Positions 22,522 to 33,690 of a stretch of DNA of 64,000 nucleotides are shown piece after piece; the stretch's first letter is position 1, and each line of letters starts with the position of its first letter. Position numbers and translations under genes: made by a program. This DNA comes from Takakia lepidozioides (lineage: Eukaryota > Streptophyta > Takakiopsida > Takakiales > Takakiaceae). The notes under the pieces were generated by a model, which did not search any database, was not told the DNA's origin, and saw only the letters and a program-made list of their open reading frames with translations. Where the stretch lies: positions 39,041,053 to 39,105,052 of the forward strand of contig CM060732.1 of the NCBI GenBank assembly GCA_030704615.1. The letters are read 5' to 3'.

Positions 22522-22677
22522 GCTGCGGCTAAGGAGTATAGTCTACTGGCATCTCCACCTTCTCTGCTACACAAAAGACATGGTTTTCAACAAAGCAGGG
22601 CTAGCGTCTTTGTGGACAGTTCTGCCTTCGTCCTGAACAGTGCGTCCTGTAGCAGTGGATCTTCTTTGTCCGAATGA
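22522..22677 (+). pseudogene. Target duplication and continuation of interrupted 3' exon
   Basis: After the right GCTGC (22522-22526) the host sequence resumes. Joined to 9303, one frame runs on (EYSLLASPPSLLHKRHG and a Ser-rich tail) to TGA at 22675. This is the far side of the retrotransposon insertion. Whether it was translated is unproven. Confidence 0.35.
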
Positions 22678-23169
22678 ATCGATTCTTGTGAAGGGTTTGT
22701 TTAAAAACCAAGAGTTCACCTGTTTGCCTTCTTCATGATTGGATGTGATCCTCTCTATCAACGTTGTATAACTGGGAAAATGACATGTGGTCATTCTCAA
22801 TCAACAAAGCAATGTGGACTCAAAGTTTGCAATATACATTGCACCCAACATAATTTGATTTTCAAGCAAAACAAGTATGGTTTCATGCATCTCCGAGCTT
22901 TTGGGAGCTACCACTACAAACAACTATCTAATCTTTCATTTATGTCATTCATCCACCTCTCATTCGTTACACAGACATTCATCCGACATTCATCCCTCAT
23001 TCATCCAAGCAGCATCCATATCCAACCTTCTGATACTGGCTACCCTGCACAGTAATAGGTCTTCTAAGTCGACTGGACGTCCGCGGTTATAGGTAGGCAG
23101 GTCCTCAAGCGTGAGCAGATTTATGCTCACGCAATTTTTTGCTCGCAGGATCTGCTCACACAATAGCAT
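22678..23169. other. Host intergenic sequence, no gene recognised
   Basis: There is no convincing coding content. A perfect 9-bp stem hairpin GCGTGAGCA...TGCTCACGC lies at about 23109-23132, next to the broken end of copy 3. Confidence 0.6.
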
Positions 23170-26100
23170 CCCCCCTGATGATCCACATAAAACATAAACT
23201 TCCTTCCCAATATGTAATGCCTGAATCTCTTGACTGCATAATTCATTGCCAATGCTTCTCTTTCAGTGGTGCTATAGTTCCTTTTAGCACTGTTCAACAA
23301 CCTGCTAGCATAGTACACCGGTGAATCTATGTTTCCTGTGATATTTTGGGCTAACACAGCTCCCAATGCTTCTCCTGAGGCATCACAGTGTACATGAAAT
23401 ACTACATGCCAGTGAGGGTTAATCAACACAGGTGTAGTTGTTACTGACAATGTAAGTTCCTCAAAAGCCTGCTGACATTCAGCTATCCATGTAAACACTT
23501 TAAAAGCTTGCTCAATGGAGCTGATATCTGTGCATACCGTTTGACAAACCTTCTATAATAAGTAGTTTGTCCAAGGAACCTCCTTAGACCTTACTTGGTG
23601 GTGGTGAGGCTTTAATAGCCTTTGTCTTTCTAGGACCTACAAGCTGTCCCTTCTTACACACAATGTGTCCCAGCAGTACCCCTGAGTTTACACAGAAAGT
23701 ACACTTTTCCAGATTCAGACCAAGATCTCTCATCCTGCATCTGGCCAAACATAATTCCAACTTCTGTAAGTGCTCATTCTTAGAGCTGTACACACTAAAG
23801 TCATCTAAGAACACTTGCATGATATCATCCAGATACTCATGAAAAGATATCACCCTCTGGAAAGTTGCCGGTGCATTACAAAGTCCAAAAGGCATGACTT
23901 TATATGCATAAGCACCTAGTCTGTGATGAAAGCTGTCTTTCCCTGATCTTCTTCGCCACTTGCACTTGGTTATATCCACTGAACCCATTTATGAATGAGT
24001 ACATCTCATGGCCTGCCACAGTGTCCAGTACAGCTTTTGTAAATGGCAAGGGAAAGGGATCTTTCTTTGTACAAGCATTCAGCTTCTTATAATTCACACA
24101 AACTCTCAGTTTACCATTCTTCTTGGGAACTATCACAATGGGTGACAACCAAGTTGTATACTCTATCGAGTATATGAACTTAGCCTCAGCCAACTTCTTG
24201 ATCTCTTCCCCAACCTTCTATGCATAGTTGGGATTCATCCTGTACCTTGCCTGTTTGATTGGCATTGACCCTGGTTCTAGTTCAATCTTATGTTGGCAAA
24301 TCTCAGGGGGTATCCCTTTCAGATCCTCATAGCTCCATGCAAATACATCTTTGTATTTGATAAACAGACTCTTAGCCTCCTCAAAGAATTTTGGCTCCAA
24401 GTCAGCCCCTACTTTCACCATTCTTGGTTCTTCCTCAGTTCCCACATTCACTTCTCTCACCTGCTCCTCAGCTGTGATTGTCCATCTAGCCATTACTTCA
24501 TCCTATAAACTCACAGTGGCTGGTTCATCTAGGATTTCCATTTTTCTCTCCCTTTCCTCATAGAAATGTGGTGGGTAACTACTTGTTTTCTCCTCAATTG
24601 GTGTTGATATTACTGCACCAAATAGATACCTTTAAAGCAACTCAGGCCTCCCAGTTGCATTTCTGCAACCTGCTCCCACTTTGGGTGTGCAGCAAACAGG
24701 GTAGCTTCCTGCTCCTCATCAAGTCCTCATCTCCAGTCATACTCCCTGACTCCATGAGGTCTTCTGGTAGCAGGTAGCCTACTAGATTTCTTAGTGGTGA
24801 CTTGTATCTTGTGCTTCCGATCATGCACAGTCAATAACTGGGAATTCCAGTCATGGAATTACCCTGGCCTGCTTCAGCCATGGTTGACCCAGCAACAAGG
24901 AGTAAGCTTCCATAACATCATCCATTTTCAACACAGTCACTGTGATCTTAAAGATCATCTTCTGAATCTGTATCTTAACTCCTCTTATCAAACCTAATGG
25001 TTGTACACTCCTTTGATCTGCCATTGTTACTGTGAATGGGGCTGGTTTCATGTTACTTAGACCAAGCTTCTGCCTTAATTGGTCTGTCATAATATTCACT
25101 CCTGAGCCTCCATCTATCAGTACCTCAGTCAAGTCTGTGCTTCCAATTCTCAATTGGATTACTGGCATAGAATCATCAAAGTCCATGACTATTTCTTGCC
25201 CTTCAGGCCTCACATTATAACTTGTCACCTTGCTGTTCAGGTCTGTGTTCTCTATCACATGAGCAATCTGATTGATTGCTTGATACAGCCTGTGCCTACA
25301 ATGAGGTGCCACAGCCAATAGCTGTCCAATGGTAATCTCAGCTTTGGTCTGGCATATTACTTCAGCCAAAGTCCCTTCATTACCCTGCACTTGTGAAGCC
25401 TCTTGCTTCACCTTCTCCTCACCTTCTTCATCTTCCCCTTCAGAGTCAGAAAAATCCGCCATAGGGATATCAGTATCCTTCTGCATTTCCTTTATGGTAT
25501 CAGTCACTTCCTTGTGTAGTTCCTTCTCATCTCTCCAAGCCTCATCATCTTCAGGCACATCATTGCCATCTTCATTAACATCTTCTTCCTCATCCTCTGG
25601 GGATATTAGTTTAGCTTCGCTTCTGGTCACTATCATTGTACTTACTTCTGGTATAAAACATGGCCTAACCATGTGAGCTGCCACTATTGGGCCCTCATTC
25701 AAGGAGCTCTCATCTCATTTTGGTGTCTGATCCAGAATGGATAGGCTGCCTTTCGATTTCCTGCCTGGTTACAATAGTAACACAGTTCTTCACCATTGGG
25801 TCCTCGCCCTTGGTCTGCTCTGGAATTATTTCTATAATCCTGATTCCCTGGCTGATAATTCTTCCCTGGATTACCCTGATAGTTGCCTCTGGGATTGCCT
25901 TGGTAATTCCCTCTTGGATTACCTCTCCCTGCCATACCATTGTTATATCCACCAGGCCTACCATAGTGGTCCCGATCATTGTTTCTTCTTGGCTGGGGCT
26001 GTACTTGATGCACCCTCACTTGCCTAGGTTCTATTGCAGCTGTCCTTCTGTTGTAATAACAATTCTCAGTAAAATGGTTATCCATTTTACAGATAGTACA

Positions 26101-27677
26101 ATGTTTCTCCTTCATGTGGCATTCAGCTGTGGTATGGCCTTCATTCTAGCATTTTGCACACCAAACACCCTTCATCCAATGTGTTGCAGCCTCTGTGGCA
26201 TACTTCTTCAAGATCTCCTCCAGTTTTTTCTCATAGTTGTCCCTCTTCAACTTTTCCTTCTTCTTGCTCTTGCTCTTGAGCTCTTGCTCTTCTTCCTCAT
26301 TCGACTCATCTTCAGAATCCTCATCATCCATTTTCTCTCTCCTAAGCATTCCTAATTGCTCAATTCTGTTGGCTGTTTCAAATGCCTCGTCCACTGTATC
26401 ATGGGGTAGCATATCCACTTTCTTTTGTAATTCAGGTCTTAATCCACTCACAAACCAGGTCTTCTGTAACCCTGGTGCTGGCACAGCAGCCAGCTTTTCC
26501 ATCATCAACTCCATCTTTTCCATGTACTCTTCAACAGTTTCATGCTTCTTTTGCTTTAACTGTTATAAACTCCCATACACTTCATCCTCAGTTTGCTTGT
26601 CCTGAACCTATTTCGGAATGCTGTACTAAGGCCATTCCAGGTTAGGAAATGATTATTAGGAAATCTTGCATACCATTCACTTGCTTTCTTGATAAGTGAA
26701 CAAGGAAACAGTCTCATCTTGGCATCATCGCCATTCTCATTGTTCACAATACACATGTGCTCAAATTGGTTGATGTGTACATCAGGATCCCCTTTCCCTG
26801 CTTATATTGGAAAATGTGGTTTTGCCCATGTTGGAGGTACCGCCATCTGTGGCCCTACACCGCCCACTGACAGGTGTTGGTCCTCCTATTGGTGCTGGTC
26901 CTTGAGGACCTACTGTTGTAGTGGTGGAACTCCCACCAAGTGTTGGCCCTGAGCACTTTCTGCTTCTGGCCCCACTGTACTTACAGTATTCCCAATTCCA
27001 GTTGCACTACTTCCCACACTCCCTGTCCCCCCAGAGCCAGATCCAAGCTGCCCGCCTGATCCCCCTGAGCCGACACCTTCGTTGGCCTGTGATTCAAGTG
27101 CTCCACTTGATCCAGGTGCAACAGGTTGGGATGTCCTGGTTGTAGTCTCAACCTCAACTGTTGGGTCTACTTCTTCATACTCTTCATCTTCCAAATTCTT
27201 CTCTCTGTTTTCATCTTCCAAGTTCTTCTCTTGGTTTTCCTCTTCCCCACTCATATAACTCAACTGGAGTGGTGTTGGAGAGTCTGAACTCTCCGTTGGC
27301 TCTGCCACATCTTCCTCTCCTTCTTTATCTTGCGATTCAAAAACTGGAGTTCCTGCTTTTGGTGTCGCATGCCAATTCTGATCAAAGATTTCTGTCAAAT
27401 CTTTAATCCAAAGATGTACCTCAGATCTCTCCCCTCGTGGCTGATCTTCTTCCTCTATCAAATCCCTTAATCTTTCTTGTAAAAAATAAGAAGGAGTGGC
27501 ATCCAACCCTGGTTCTTCCGGTATGGGTGATGTACTCTTTGATCTTAATGGTGTGAGAGGTCGAGATGATTCCCCTATGTCTATTCCCCTCTCCCAAAGA
27601 TATGGATAATTAGCTTTCAAATAACTTTCTCTTTTTGCTGAATATCTGTGAAGTCTAGCTTCTCTTTCATCACTCAT
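23170..27677 (-). pseudogene. Gag-Pol of copy 3, multiply broken
   Basis: Gag starts at 27677 (MSDEREAR) and is open to 26910, beyond the point where copy 2 is shifted. Later pieces are 26523-26146 (capsid end), 26115-25699 (zinc knuckles CTICKMDNH and CYYCNQAGN, where the usual GH is GN), 25702-24851 (protease IDGGSGVNIM), 24493-24218, 24193-23900 and 23988-23584 (RT with VFLDD) and 23498-23127 (RNase H start). Stops and shifts separate them. It is useful for locating the frameshifts in copy 2. Confidence 0.85.
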
Positions 27678-27697
27678 GTCCCATGTCTTTCATATCT

Positions 27698-28283
27698 TTA
27701 ATGAGGCAATAACCAAAACTCTCTTCTGTAGTATCTCTCGTATATGCCTGGATTTCTCTCAAGCTTTAATGCACCCTTGGCTATACTAGAAGTCTCCGTT
27801 ACCATATAACCATATGGCAAACACGTTTGGAAAGCTGTTCTTGGTGTAAGTTTGATCCACATGATATCCTTAGGATCCAATTCTTTACCAGTATCAATTC
27901 TTCATGCATATGAGTGTAAACATTCACTTTCCGTTCCTCCCAGCCTTCAAACTCCACTCGCTTAATGGATAGCAACGCTATCACATAAACCAGTGTTGGT
28001 AACCAACTTGCTCTCCCTCTATAGGCCACTTGATGAATCTTTATTACTCCTTTCTCCAGACCCCACTCAGGATCAGCATCATGCACTCTCTTAAGAATGT
28101 TTTCTTTGCAACCGTCTGGCAATTCCAAGAATCTCTGAAAGAATTGTTTGGACAACCTTTCTTTCTCAGTTCCATAGGGAATTTAATTCACATCAAATTC
28201 TTTAATTCTCCAACCACCATGATCCCACCAGATGCCTGTCACATCTGGTTGTTCTTGACCCAGTTCCCCAGTATGGTGCCAAA
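27698..28283 (-). pseudogene. Pre-gag ORF and primer binding site of copy 3, broken
   Basis: Pieces 28155-27799 and 27880-27698 match the 231-codon frame of copy 2. A stop near 28183 and a shift near 27870 break it. The primer binding site at 28266-28283 (TTTGGCACCATACTGGGG) lacks one base relative to copy 2. Confidence 0.75.
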
Positions 28284-29298
28284 TGTTGAGCGGCTCTTAC
28301 TCACCCATCCCTTCGCTATCCGTGGTGGGAACTCCAAGATAGAAGAGTTGGATATCTCTAAGCACTCAGCCCGCTGAGAACAATCAAACATGACCTACAA
28401 CTAGTGTATCATGGAAGTGCTTCTTGTTTAGATTCTTTCTTACCTTCATGTCAGCGAATTACCTTACTATTTATATTTAAGCATCAGATTGCTTATGCAA
28501 TCTTCCATGTTCCAATCACTCATCCCTTCATTCCACAGCTTCACTCAGGTCTCTCTACACAGTGTGAGTATGGAATATGTATCAGATTATGATCTATCAA
28601 ATATCAGGCCGAAGCCATGGTGTCCCTAGTCTACTCTACAGTTTAACTCTACGGCTTGCATGTATCAAGCATCTACAGATCGTCTCCCTTCCTTCACCGT
28701 GTTCTCCATCCTTACTCCAGTTCATGCTCTCCGCCTGATCTCCCCTACCGATGACCCAGAAGTGCTCATCCAGAAGTGACCCCCCCATGTTGCTGCTCTG
28801 CCTTATTTATCTGCAAGCTGTTCTAACCGCCTAACTAACTAACTGTCACCCAAGAAATAAGCACGTTCCCTCTGCAGATGTCGTTCCCGCACAGTCGTTC
28901 CCTGCCAATGATAACCGTTCCCTATGTACGTTGTGACTGGCTGTGCCAAGTTGTGTTGGGCTGTGGTTGACTGTGCCGAGCTGTGACTGGCTGTGTGAAG
29001 CTGTGTCGGGCTGTGACTGGCTGTGTGAAGCTGTATCGGGCTGTGCTTGACTGTGTCGGGCTGTGTCGAGTTGTGTTAGACTGTGATAGGGTGTGTAAGG
29101 CTATATAAGGCTGTGTCAGACTATGACAAGCTGTGTCAAGCTGTGTCTAACTGTGTAATGTTGTGACTGACTGTATAAGCCTGTCTCCCACCCCCAAGGC
29201 CTGTGCTAGTCCAAGTCTATCATCCGTAAGTCTGTGCAAAAATTAAGGGTACCCCACAGAACCCATAAAAGTGTCTAAGTCCAGACAGCCCTCTAACA
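28284..29298 (-). repeat. 5' LTR, copy 3
   Basis: The LTR is 1015 bp with TG...CA ends and a GGCTGTG-type array at about 28930-29165. Its sequence is clearly related to, but diverged from, the copy 2 LTRs. Confidence 0.92.
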
Positions 29299-29299
29299 G

Positions 29300-29650
29300 C
29301 GTCCATCCACATTGATGCATGTAAGATCAAAGACAAACTCAGAATGCACCAAGTCTGTCAAGGAAACAGGATCATCCCGCACTTCAGGATTAGGCCATTG
29401 CGGAAGAAGAAGAGCACGTCGCCCACGTAGAATATGATAGATCAAGTATGGACCGTCGATCTTGAGTTTAGATTTATATGCATGCTTACCATGCTACAAC
29501 CGAATGCACACGATCTGTCTTACCTAAAACAGGTAAGGATACTTGACACACTTGTTAAAATTGCGGGCCTGGATTAGCTGAGCCTTACCAATGCTCACCT
29601 TGGCATCATGGATAGACACTGCATGCCGAGCATGAACATCCTCAATAAAG
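29300..29650 (-). pseudogene. Retroelement integrase C-terminal fragment
   Basis: Minus-strand translation in one frame gives HARHAVSIHDAKVSIGKAQ, then KSKLKIDGPYLIYHIL and RRALLPQWPNPEVRDD. This pattern resembles the C-terminal region of LTR-retrotransposon integrase (helix, then K-L-K-x-D-GPY). In-frame stops are present. It does not match the Gypsy family next to it. The assignment is tentative. Confidence 0.35.
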
Positions 29651-29653
29651 GTA

Positions 29654-29956
29654 TCAAGGTACAAAGGTACCAATGGAGTCTGGCAGGCCTTTGAGTGCTG
29701 TACAATTCATGAGCCACAGTTGTTCGAGGTGAATCAATGCTCCGATGGAATCAGGCACGACTTGTATGTTGGAACAACCCCGAAGATTGAGGATTTTTAA
29801 CAATGCAAGATTACCAATGGAGTTTGGCAGGCCTTTGAGTGCTGTACAATTCACAAGCCTCAGTTGTTCGAGATGAATCAATGCTCCGATGGAATCAGGC
29901 AACCTCTCCAAGCTGGTACAAGACTCTAGGTCCAACATTTTGAGCTCCTTCAACAC
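29654..29956 (-). pseudogene. Out-of-frame end of the LRR array
   Basis: About four more LRRs of the same type continue in another frame after the one-base deletion, ending at a stop at 29654. They belonged to the LRR exon before the shift. Confidence 0.8.
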
Positions 29957-32900
29957 CCTAAGTAGTCAGGCAAGGCTTGTATGTTGGAATAACCCTTAAG
30001 GTTGAGGACTTTTAACTTTGCAAGATTACCAATGGAGTCTGGCAGGCCTTTGAGTGCTGTACAATTCTTGAGCAACAACTTTTGGAGATGAATCAATGCT
30101 CCGATGGAATCAGGCAACCTCTCCAAGCTGGTACAAGACTCTAGGTCCAACGTTTTGAGCTCCTTCAACAGCCCCAAGTAGTTAGGCAAGGCTTGTATGT
30201 TGGAACAACCCTTAAGGTTGAGGATTTTTAACTTTGCAAGATTACCAATGGAGTCTGGCAGGCCTTTGAGTGTTGTACAATTCTTGAGCAACAACTTTTG
30301 GAGATGAATCAATGCTCCGATGGAATCGGGCAACCTCTCCAAGCTGGTACAAGACTCTAGGTCCAACGTTTTGAGCTCCTTCAACAGCCCTAAGTAGTCA
30401 GGCAAGGCTTGTATGTTGAAACAACCCTCAAGGTTGAGGACTTTTAACTTTGCAAGATTACCAATGGAGTCTGGCAGGCCTTTGAGTGCTGTACAATTGA
30501 CGAGCCTCAGTTGTTCGAGATGAATCAATGCTCCGATGGAATCAGTCAACCTCTCCAAACTGGTACAAGACTCTAGGTCCAACGTTTTGAGCTCCTTCAA
30601 CAGCCCCAAGTAGTCAGGCAAGGCTTGTATGTTGGAACAACCTTTAAGGTTGAGGACTTTTAACTTTGCAAGATTACCAATGGAGTTTGGCAGGCCTTTG
30701 AGTGTTGTACAATTCTTGAGCAACAACTTTTGGAGATGAATCAATGCTCCGATGGAATCAGATAACCTCTCCAAGCTGGTACAAGACTCTAGGTCCAACG
30801 TTTTGAGCTCCTTCAACAGCCCCAAGTAGTCGGGCAAGGCTTGTATGTTGGAACAACCATTAAGGTTGAGGAATTTTAACTTTGCAAGATTACCAATGGA
30901 GTCTGGCAGGCCTTTGAGTGCTGTACAATTCTTGAGCAACAACTTTTGGAGATGAATCAATGCTCCGATGGAATCAGGCAACCTCTCCAAGCTGGTACAA
31001 GACTCTAGGTCCAACGTTTTGAGTTCTTTCAACAGCCCCAAGTAGTTAGGCAAGGCTTGTATGTTGGAACAACCCTCAAGGTTGAGGACTTTTAACTTTG
31101 CAAGATTACCAATGGAGTCTGGCAGGCCTTTGAGTGTTGTACAATTGACGAGCCTCAGTTGTTCGAGATGAATCAATGCTCCAATGGAATCAGTCAACCT
31201 CTCCAAACTGGTACAAGACTCTAGGTCCAACGTTTTGAGCTCCTTCAACAGCCCTAAGTAGTCAGGCAAGGCTTGTATGTTGGAACAACCCTTAAGGTTG
31301 AGGACTTTTAACTTTGCAAGATTACCAATGGAGTCTGGCAAGCCTTTGAGTGTTGTACAATTCATGAGCCACAGTTTTTGGAGATGAATCAATGTTCCGA
31401 TGGATTCAGGCAAGCTCTCCAAGCTGGTACAAGAAGAGAGATCCAAGTTTTCGAGCTCTTTCAACAGCCCCAAACAATCAAGCACGGCTTGTCTGTTGCA
31501 GGAACAACCCTCAAGGCTGAGGACTTTTAACTTTGCAAGATTACCAATGGAGTCTGGTAGGCCTTTGAGTGCTGTACAATTGACGAGCCTCAGTTGTTCG
31601 AGATGAATCAATGCTCCGATGGAATCAGGCAACCTCTCCAAGCTGGTACAAGACTCTAGGTCCAACGTTTTGAGCTCTTTCAACAGCCCCAAGTAGTCAG
31701 ACAAGGCTTGTATGTTGGAACAACCCTTAAGGTTGAGGACTTTTAACTTTGCAAGATTACCAATGGAGTCTGGTAGGCTTTTGAGTATTGTACAATTCTT
31801 GAGCAACAATTTTTGGAGATGAATCAATGCTCCGATGGAATCAGGCAACCTCTCCAAGCTGGTACAAAACTCTAGGTCCAACGTTTTGAGCTCCTTCAAT
31901 AGCCCCAAGTAGTCAGGCAAGGCTTGTATGTTGGAACAACCCTCAAGGTTGAGGACTTTTAACTTTGCAAGATTACCAATGGAGTCTGGCAGGCCTTTGA
32001 GTGCTGTACAATTGACGAGCCTCAGTTGTTCGAGATGAATCAATGCTCCGATGGAATCAGGCAACCTTTCCACGCTGGTACAAGACTCTAGGTCCAACGT
32101 TTTAAGCTCCTTCAACAGCCCCAAGTAGTCAGGCAAGGCTTGTATGTTGGAACAACCCTTAAGGTTGAGGACTTTTAACTTTGCAAGATTACCAATGGAG
32201 TTTGGCAAGCCTTTGAGTGTTGTACAATTCATGAGCCACAGTTTTTGGAGATGAATCAATGTTCCGATGGATTCAGGCAAGCTTTCCAATCTGGTACAAG
32301 AAGAGAAATCCAAGTTTTCGAGCTCTTTCAACAGCCCCAAACAATCAAGCATGGCTTGTATGTTGCAGGAACAACCCTCAAGGCTGAGGACTTTTAACTT
32401 CGCGAGATTACCAATGGAGTCTGGCAGGCCTTTGAGTGCTGTACAATTGACGAGCCTCAGCTGTTCGAGATGAATCAATGCTCCGATGGAATCAGGCAAC
32501 CTCTCCAAGCTGGTACAAGACTCTAGGTCCAACGTTTTGAGCTCCTTCAACAGCAAGTAGTCAGGCAAGGCTTGTATGTTGGAACAACCCTTAAGGTCGA
32601 GGACTTTTAACTTTGCAAGATTACCAATGGAGTCTGGCAGGCCTTTGAGTGCTGTACAATTCTTGAGCAACAACTTTTGGAGATGAATCAATGCTCCGAT
32701 GGAATCAGATAACCTCTCCAAGCTGGTACAAGATTCTAGGTCCAACGTTTTGAGCTCTTTCAACAGCCCCAAGTAGTCAGGCAAGGCCTGTATGTTGGAA
32801 CAACCCTGAAGGTTGAGGAATTTTAACTTTGCAAGATTACCAATGGAGTCTGGCAGGCCTTTGAGTGCTGTACAATTCTTGAGCAACAACTTTTGGAGAT

Positions 32901-33690
32901 GAATCAATGCTCCGATGGAATCGGGCAACCTCTCCAAGCTGGTACAAGATTCTAGGTCCAACGTTTTGAGCTCTTTCAACAGCCCCAAGTAGTCAGGCAA
33001 GGCTTGTGTGTTGGAACAACCCTGAAGGTTGAGGAATTTTAACTTTGCAAGATTACCAATGGAGTCTGGCAGGCCTTTGAGTGTTGTACAATTGACGAGC
33101 CTCAGTTGTTCGAGATGAATCAATGCTCCGATGGAATCAGGCAACCTCTCCAAGCTGGTACAAGACTCTAGGTCCAAATCTTCGAGCTCTTTCAACAGCC
33201 CCAAACAATCAGGCACGACTTGTATGTTGGAACAACCCCGAAGATTGAGGATTTTTAACAATGCAAGATTACCAATGGAGTCTGGCAGGCCTTTGAGTGC
33301 TGTACAATTCATGAGAAACAATTTTTGGAGATGAACCACTCCTTCGATGGACTCAGGCAAGCACTCCAAGCTTGTGCATGATGAGAGGTCCAACTCTTCG
33401 AGCTCTTTCAACAGCCCCAAACAATCAGGGAGGGCTTGTATATTGGAACAACCCTCGAAGTTGAGGACTTTTAACATTGTAAGCTTAACAATGGAAGTTG
33501 GCAAGCCTTTGAGTGTTGTACAATGCTTGACAATCATCTTTTGAAGCATCGTTAGCTCTCCAATCGAATGTGGAAGCATTTCAAGTCTCGAACAGCTGGA
33601 TAGTTCTATCTCCTCCACTTTTTTCATATGAGCCAAAGTGTGTGTTGGACCCTTCAAGACAATATCACCAAAACTTATTAGTATCCGCAC
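29950..33690 (-). CDS. TIR-NLR exon 5: giant LRR array
   Basis: There are 1246 codons in one exon, almost all 24-residue LRRs. Three LRR types alternate: NLAKLKVLNLKGCSNIQALP, then LLKELKTLDLESCTSLERLP, then ALIHLQKLLLKNCTALKGLP, making a 72-residue (216-bp) higher-order unit present about 17 times. Two variant units with LEGCSCN and CLGLLKELENLD recur 867 bp apart (near 31400-31600 and 32270-32470), a second-level duplication. Near 29957 a missing base turns GLLKEL into GC-stop. Confidence 0.9.
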   Translation of the reverse strand: MRILISFGDIVLKGPTHTLAHMKKVEEIELSSCSRLEMLPHSIGELTMLQKMIVKHCTTLKGLPTSIVKLTMLKVLNFEGCSNIQALPDCLGLLKELEELDLSSCTSLECLPESIEGVVHLQKLFLMNCTALKGLPDSIGNLALLKILNLRGCSNIQVVPDCLGLLKELEDLDLESCTSLERLPDSIGALIHLEQLRLVNCTTLKGLPDSIGNLAKLKFLNLQGCSNTQALPDYLGLLKELKTLDLESCTSLERLPDSIGALIHLQKLLLKNCTALKGLPDSIGNLAKLKFLNLQGCSNIQALPDYLGLLKELKTLDLESCTSLERLSDSIGALIHLQKLLLKNCTALKGLPDSIGNLAKLKVLDLKGCSNIQALPDYLLLKELKTLDLESCTSLERLPDSIGALIHLEQLRLVNCTALKGLPDSIGNLAKLKVLSLEGCSCNIQAMLDCLGLLKELENLDFSSCTRLESLPESIGTLIHLQKLWLMNCTTLKGLPNSIGNLAKLKVLNLKGCSNIQALPDYLGLLKELKTLDLESCTSVERLPDSIGALIHLEQLRLVNCTALKGLPDSIGNLAKLKVLNLEGCSNIQALPDYLGLLKELKTLDLEFCTSLERLPDSIGALIHLQKLLLKNCTILKSLPDSIGNLAKLKVLNLKGCSNIQALSDYLGLLKELKTLDLESCTSLERLPDSIGALIHLEQLRLVNCTALKGLPDSIGNLAKLKVLSLEGCSCNRQAVLDCLGLLKELENLDLSSCTSLESLPESIGTLIHLQKLWLMNCTTLKGLPDSIGNLAKLKVLNLKGCSNIQALPDYLGLLKELKTLDLESCTSLERLTDSIGALIHLEQLRLVNCTTLKGLPDSIGNLAKLKVLNLEGCSNIQALPNYLGLLKELKTLDLESCTSLERLPDSIGALIHLQKLLLKNCTALKGLPDSIGNLAKLKFLNLNGCSNIQALPDYLGLLKELKTLDLESCTSLERLSDSIGALIHLQKLLLKNCTTLKGLPNSIGNLAKLKVLNLKGCSNIQALPDYLGLLKELKTLDLESCTSLERLTDSIGALIHLEQLRLVNCTALKGLPDSIGNLAKLKVLNLEGCFNIQALPDYLGLLKELKTLDLESCTSLERLPDSIGALIHLQKLLLKNCTTLKGLPDSIGNLAKLKILNLKGCSNIQALPNYLGLLKELKTLDLESCTSLERLPDSIGALIHLQKLLLKNCTALKGLPDSIGNLAKLKVLNLKGYSNIQALPDYLGC

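Larger units (their letters stand above)
23170..29298 (-). mobile_element. Ty3/Gypsy retrotransposon, copy 3, truncated at its 3' end
   Basis: On the minus strand this is 5' LTR (29298-28284), primer binding site, pre-gag ORF, gag, protease, RT and part of RNase H, stopping abruptly near 23170 at the position equivalent to about 16465 of copy 2. Integrase, extra ORF and 3' LTR are missing. It is more diverged from copy 2 than the copy 2 LTRs are from each other, so it is older. Confidence 0.88.

Noticed and set aside
31400..33544. Several 65-68 codon plus-strand frames repeated within the LRR exon
   Set aside because: They are antisense shadows that recur only because the LRR units repeat.
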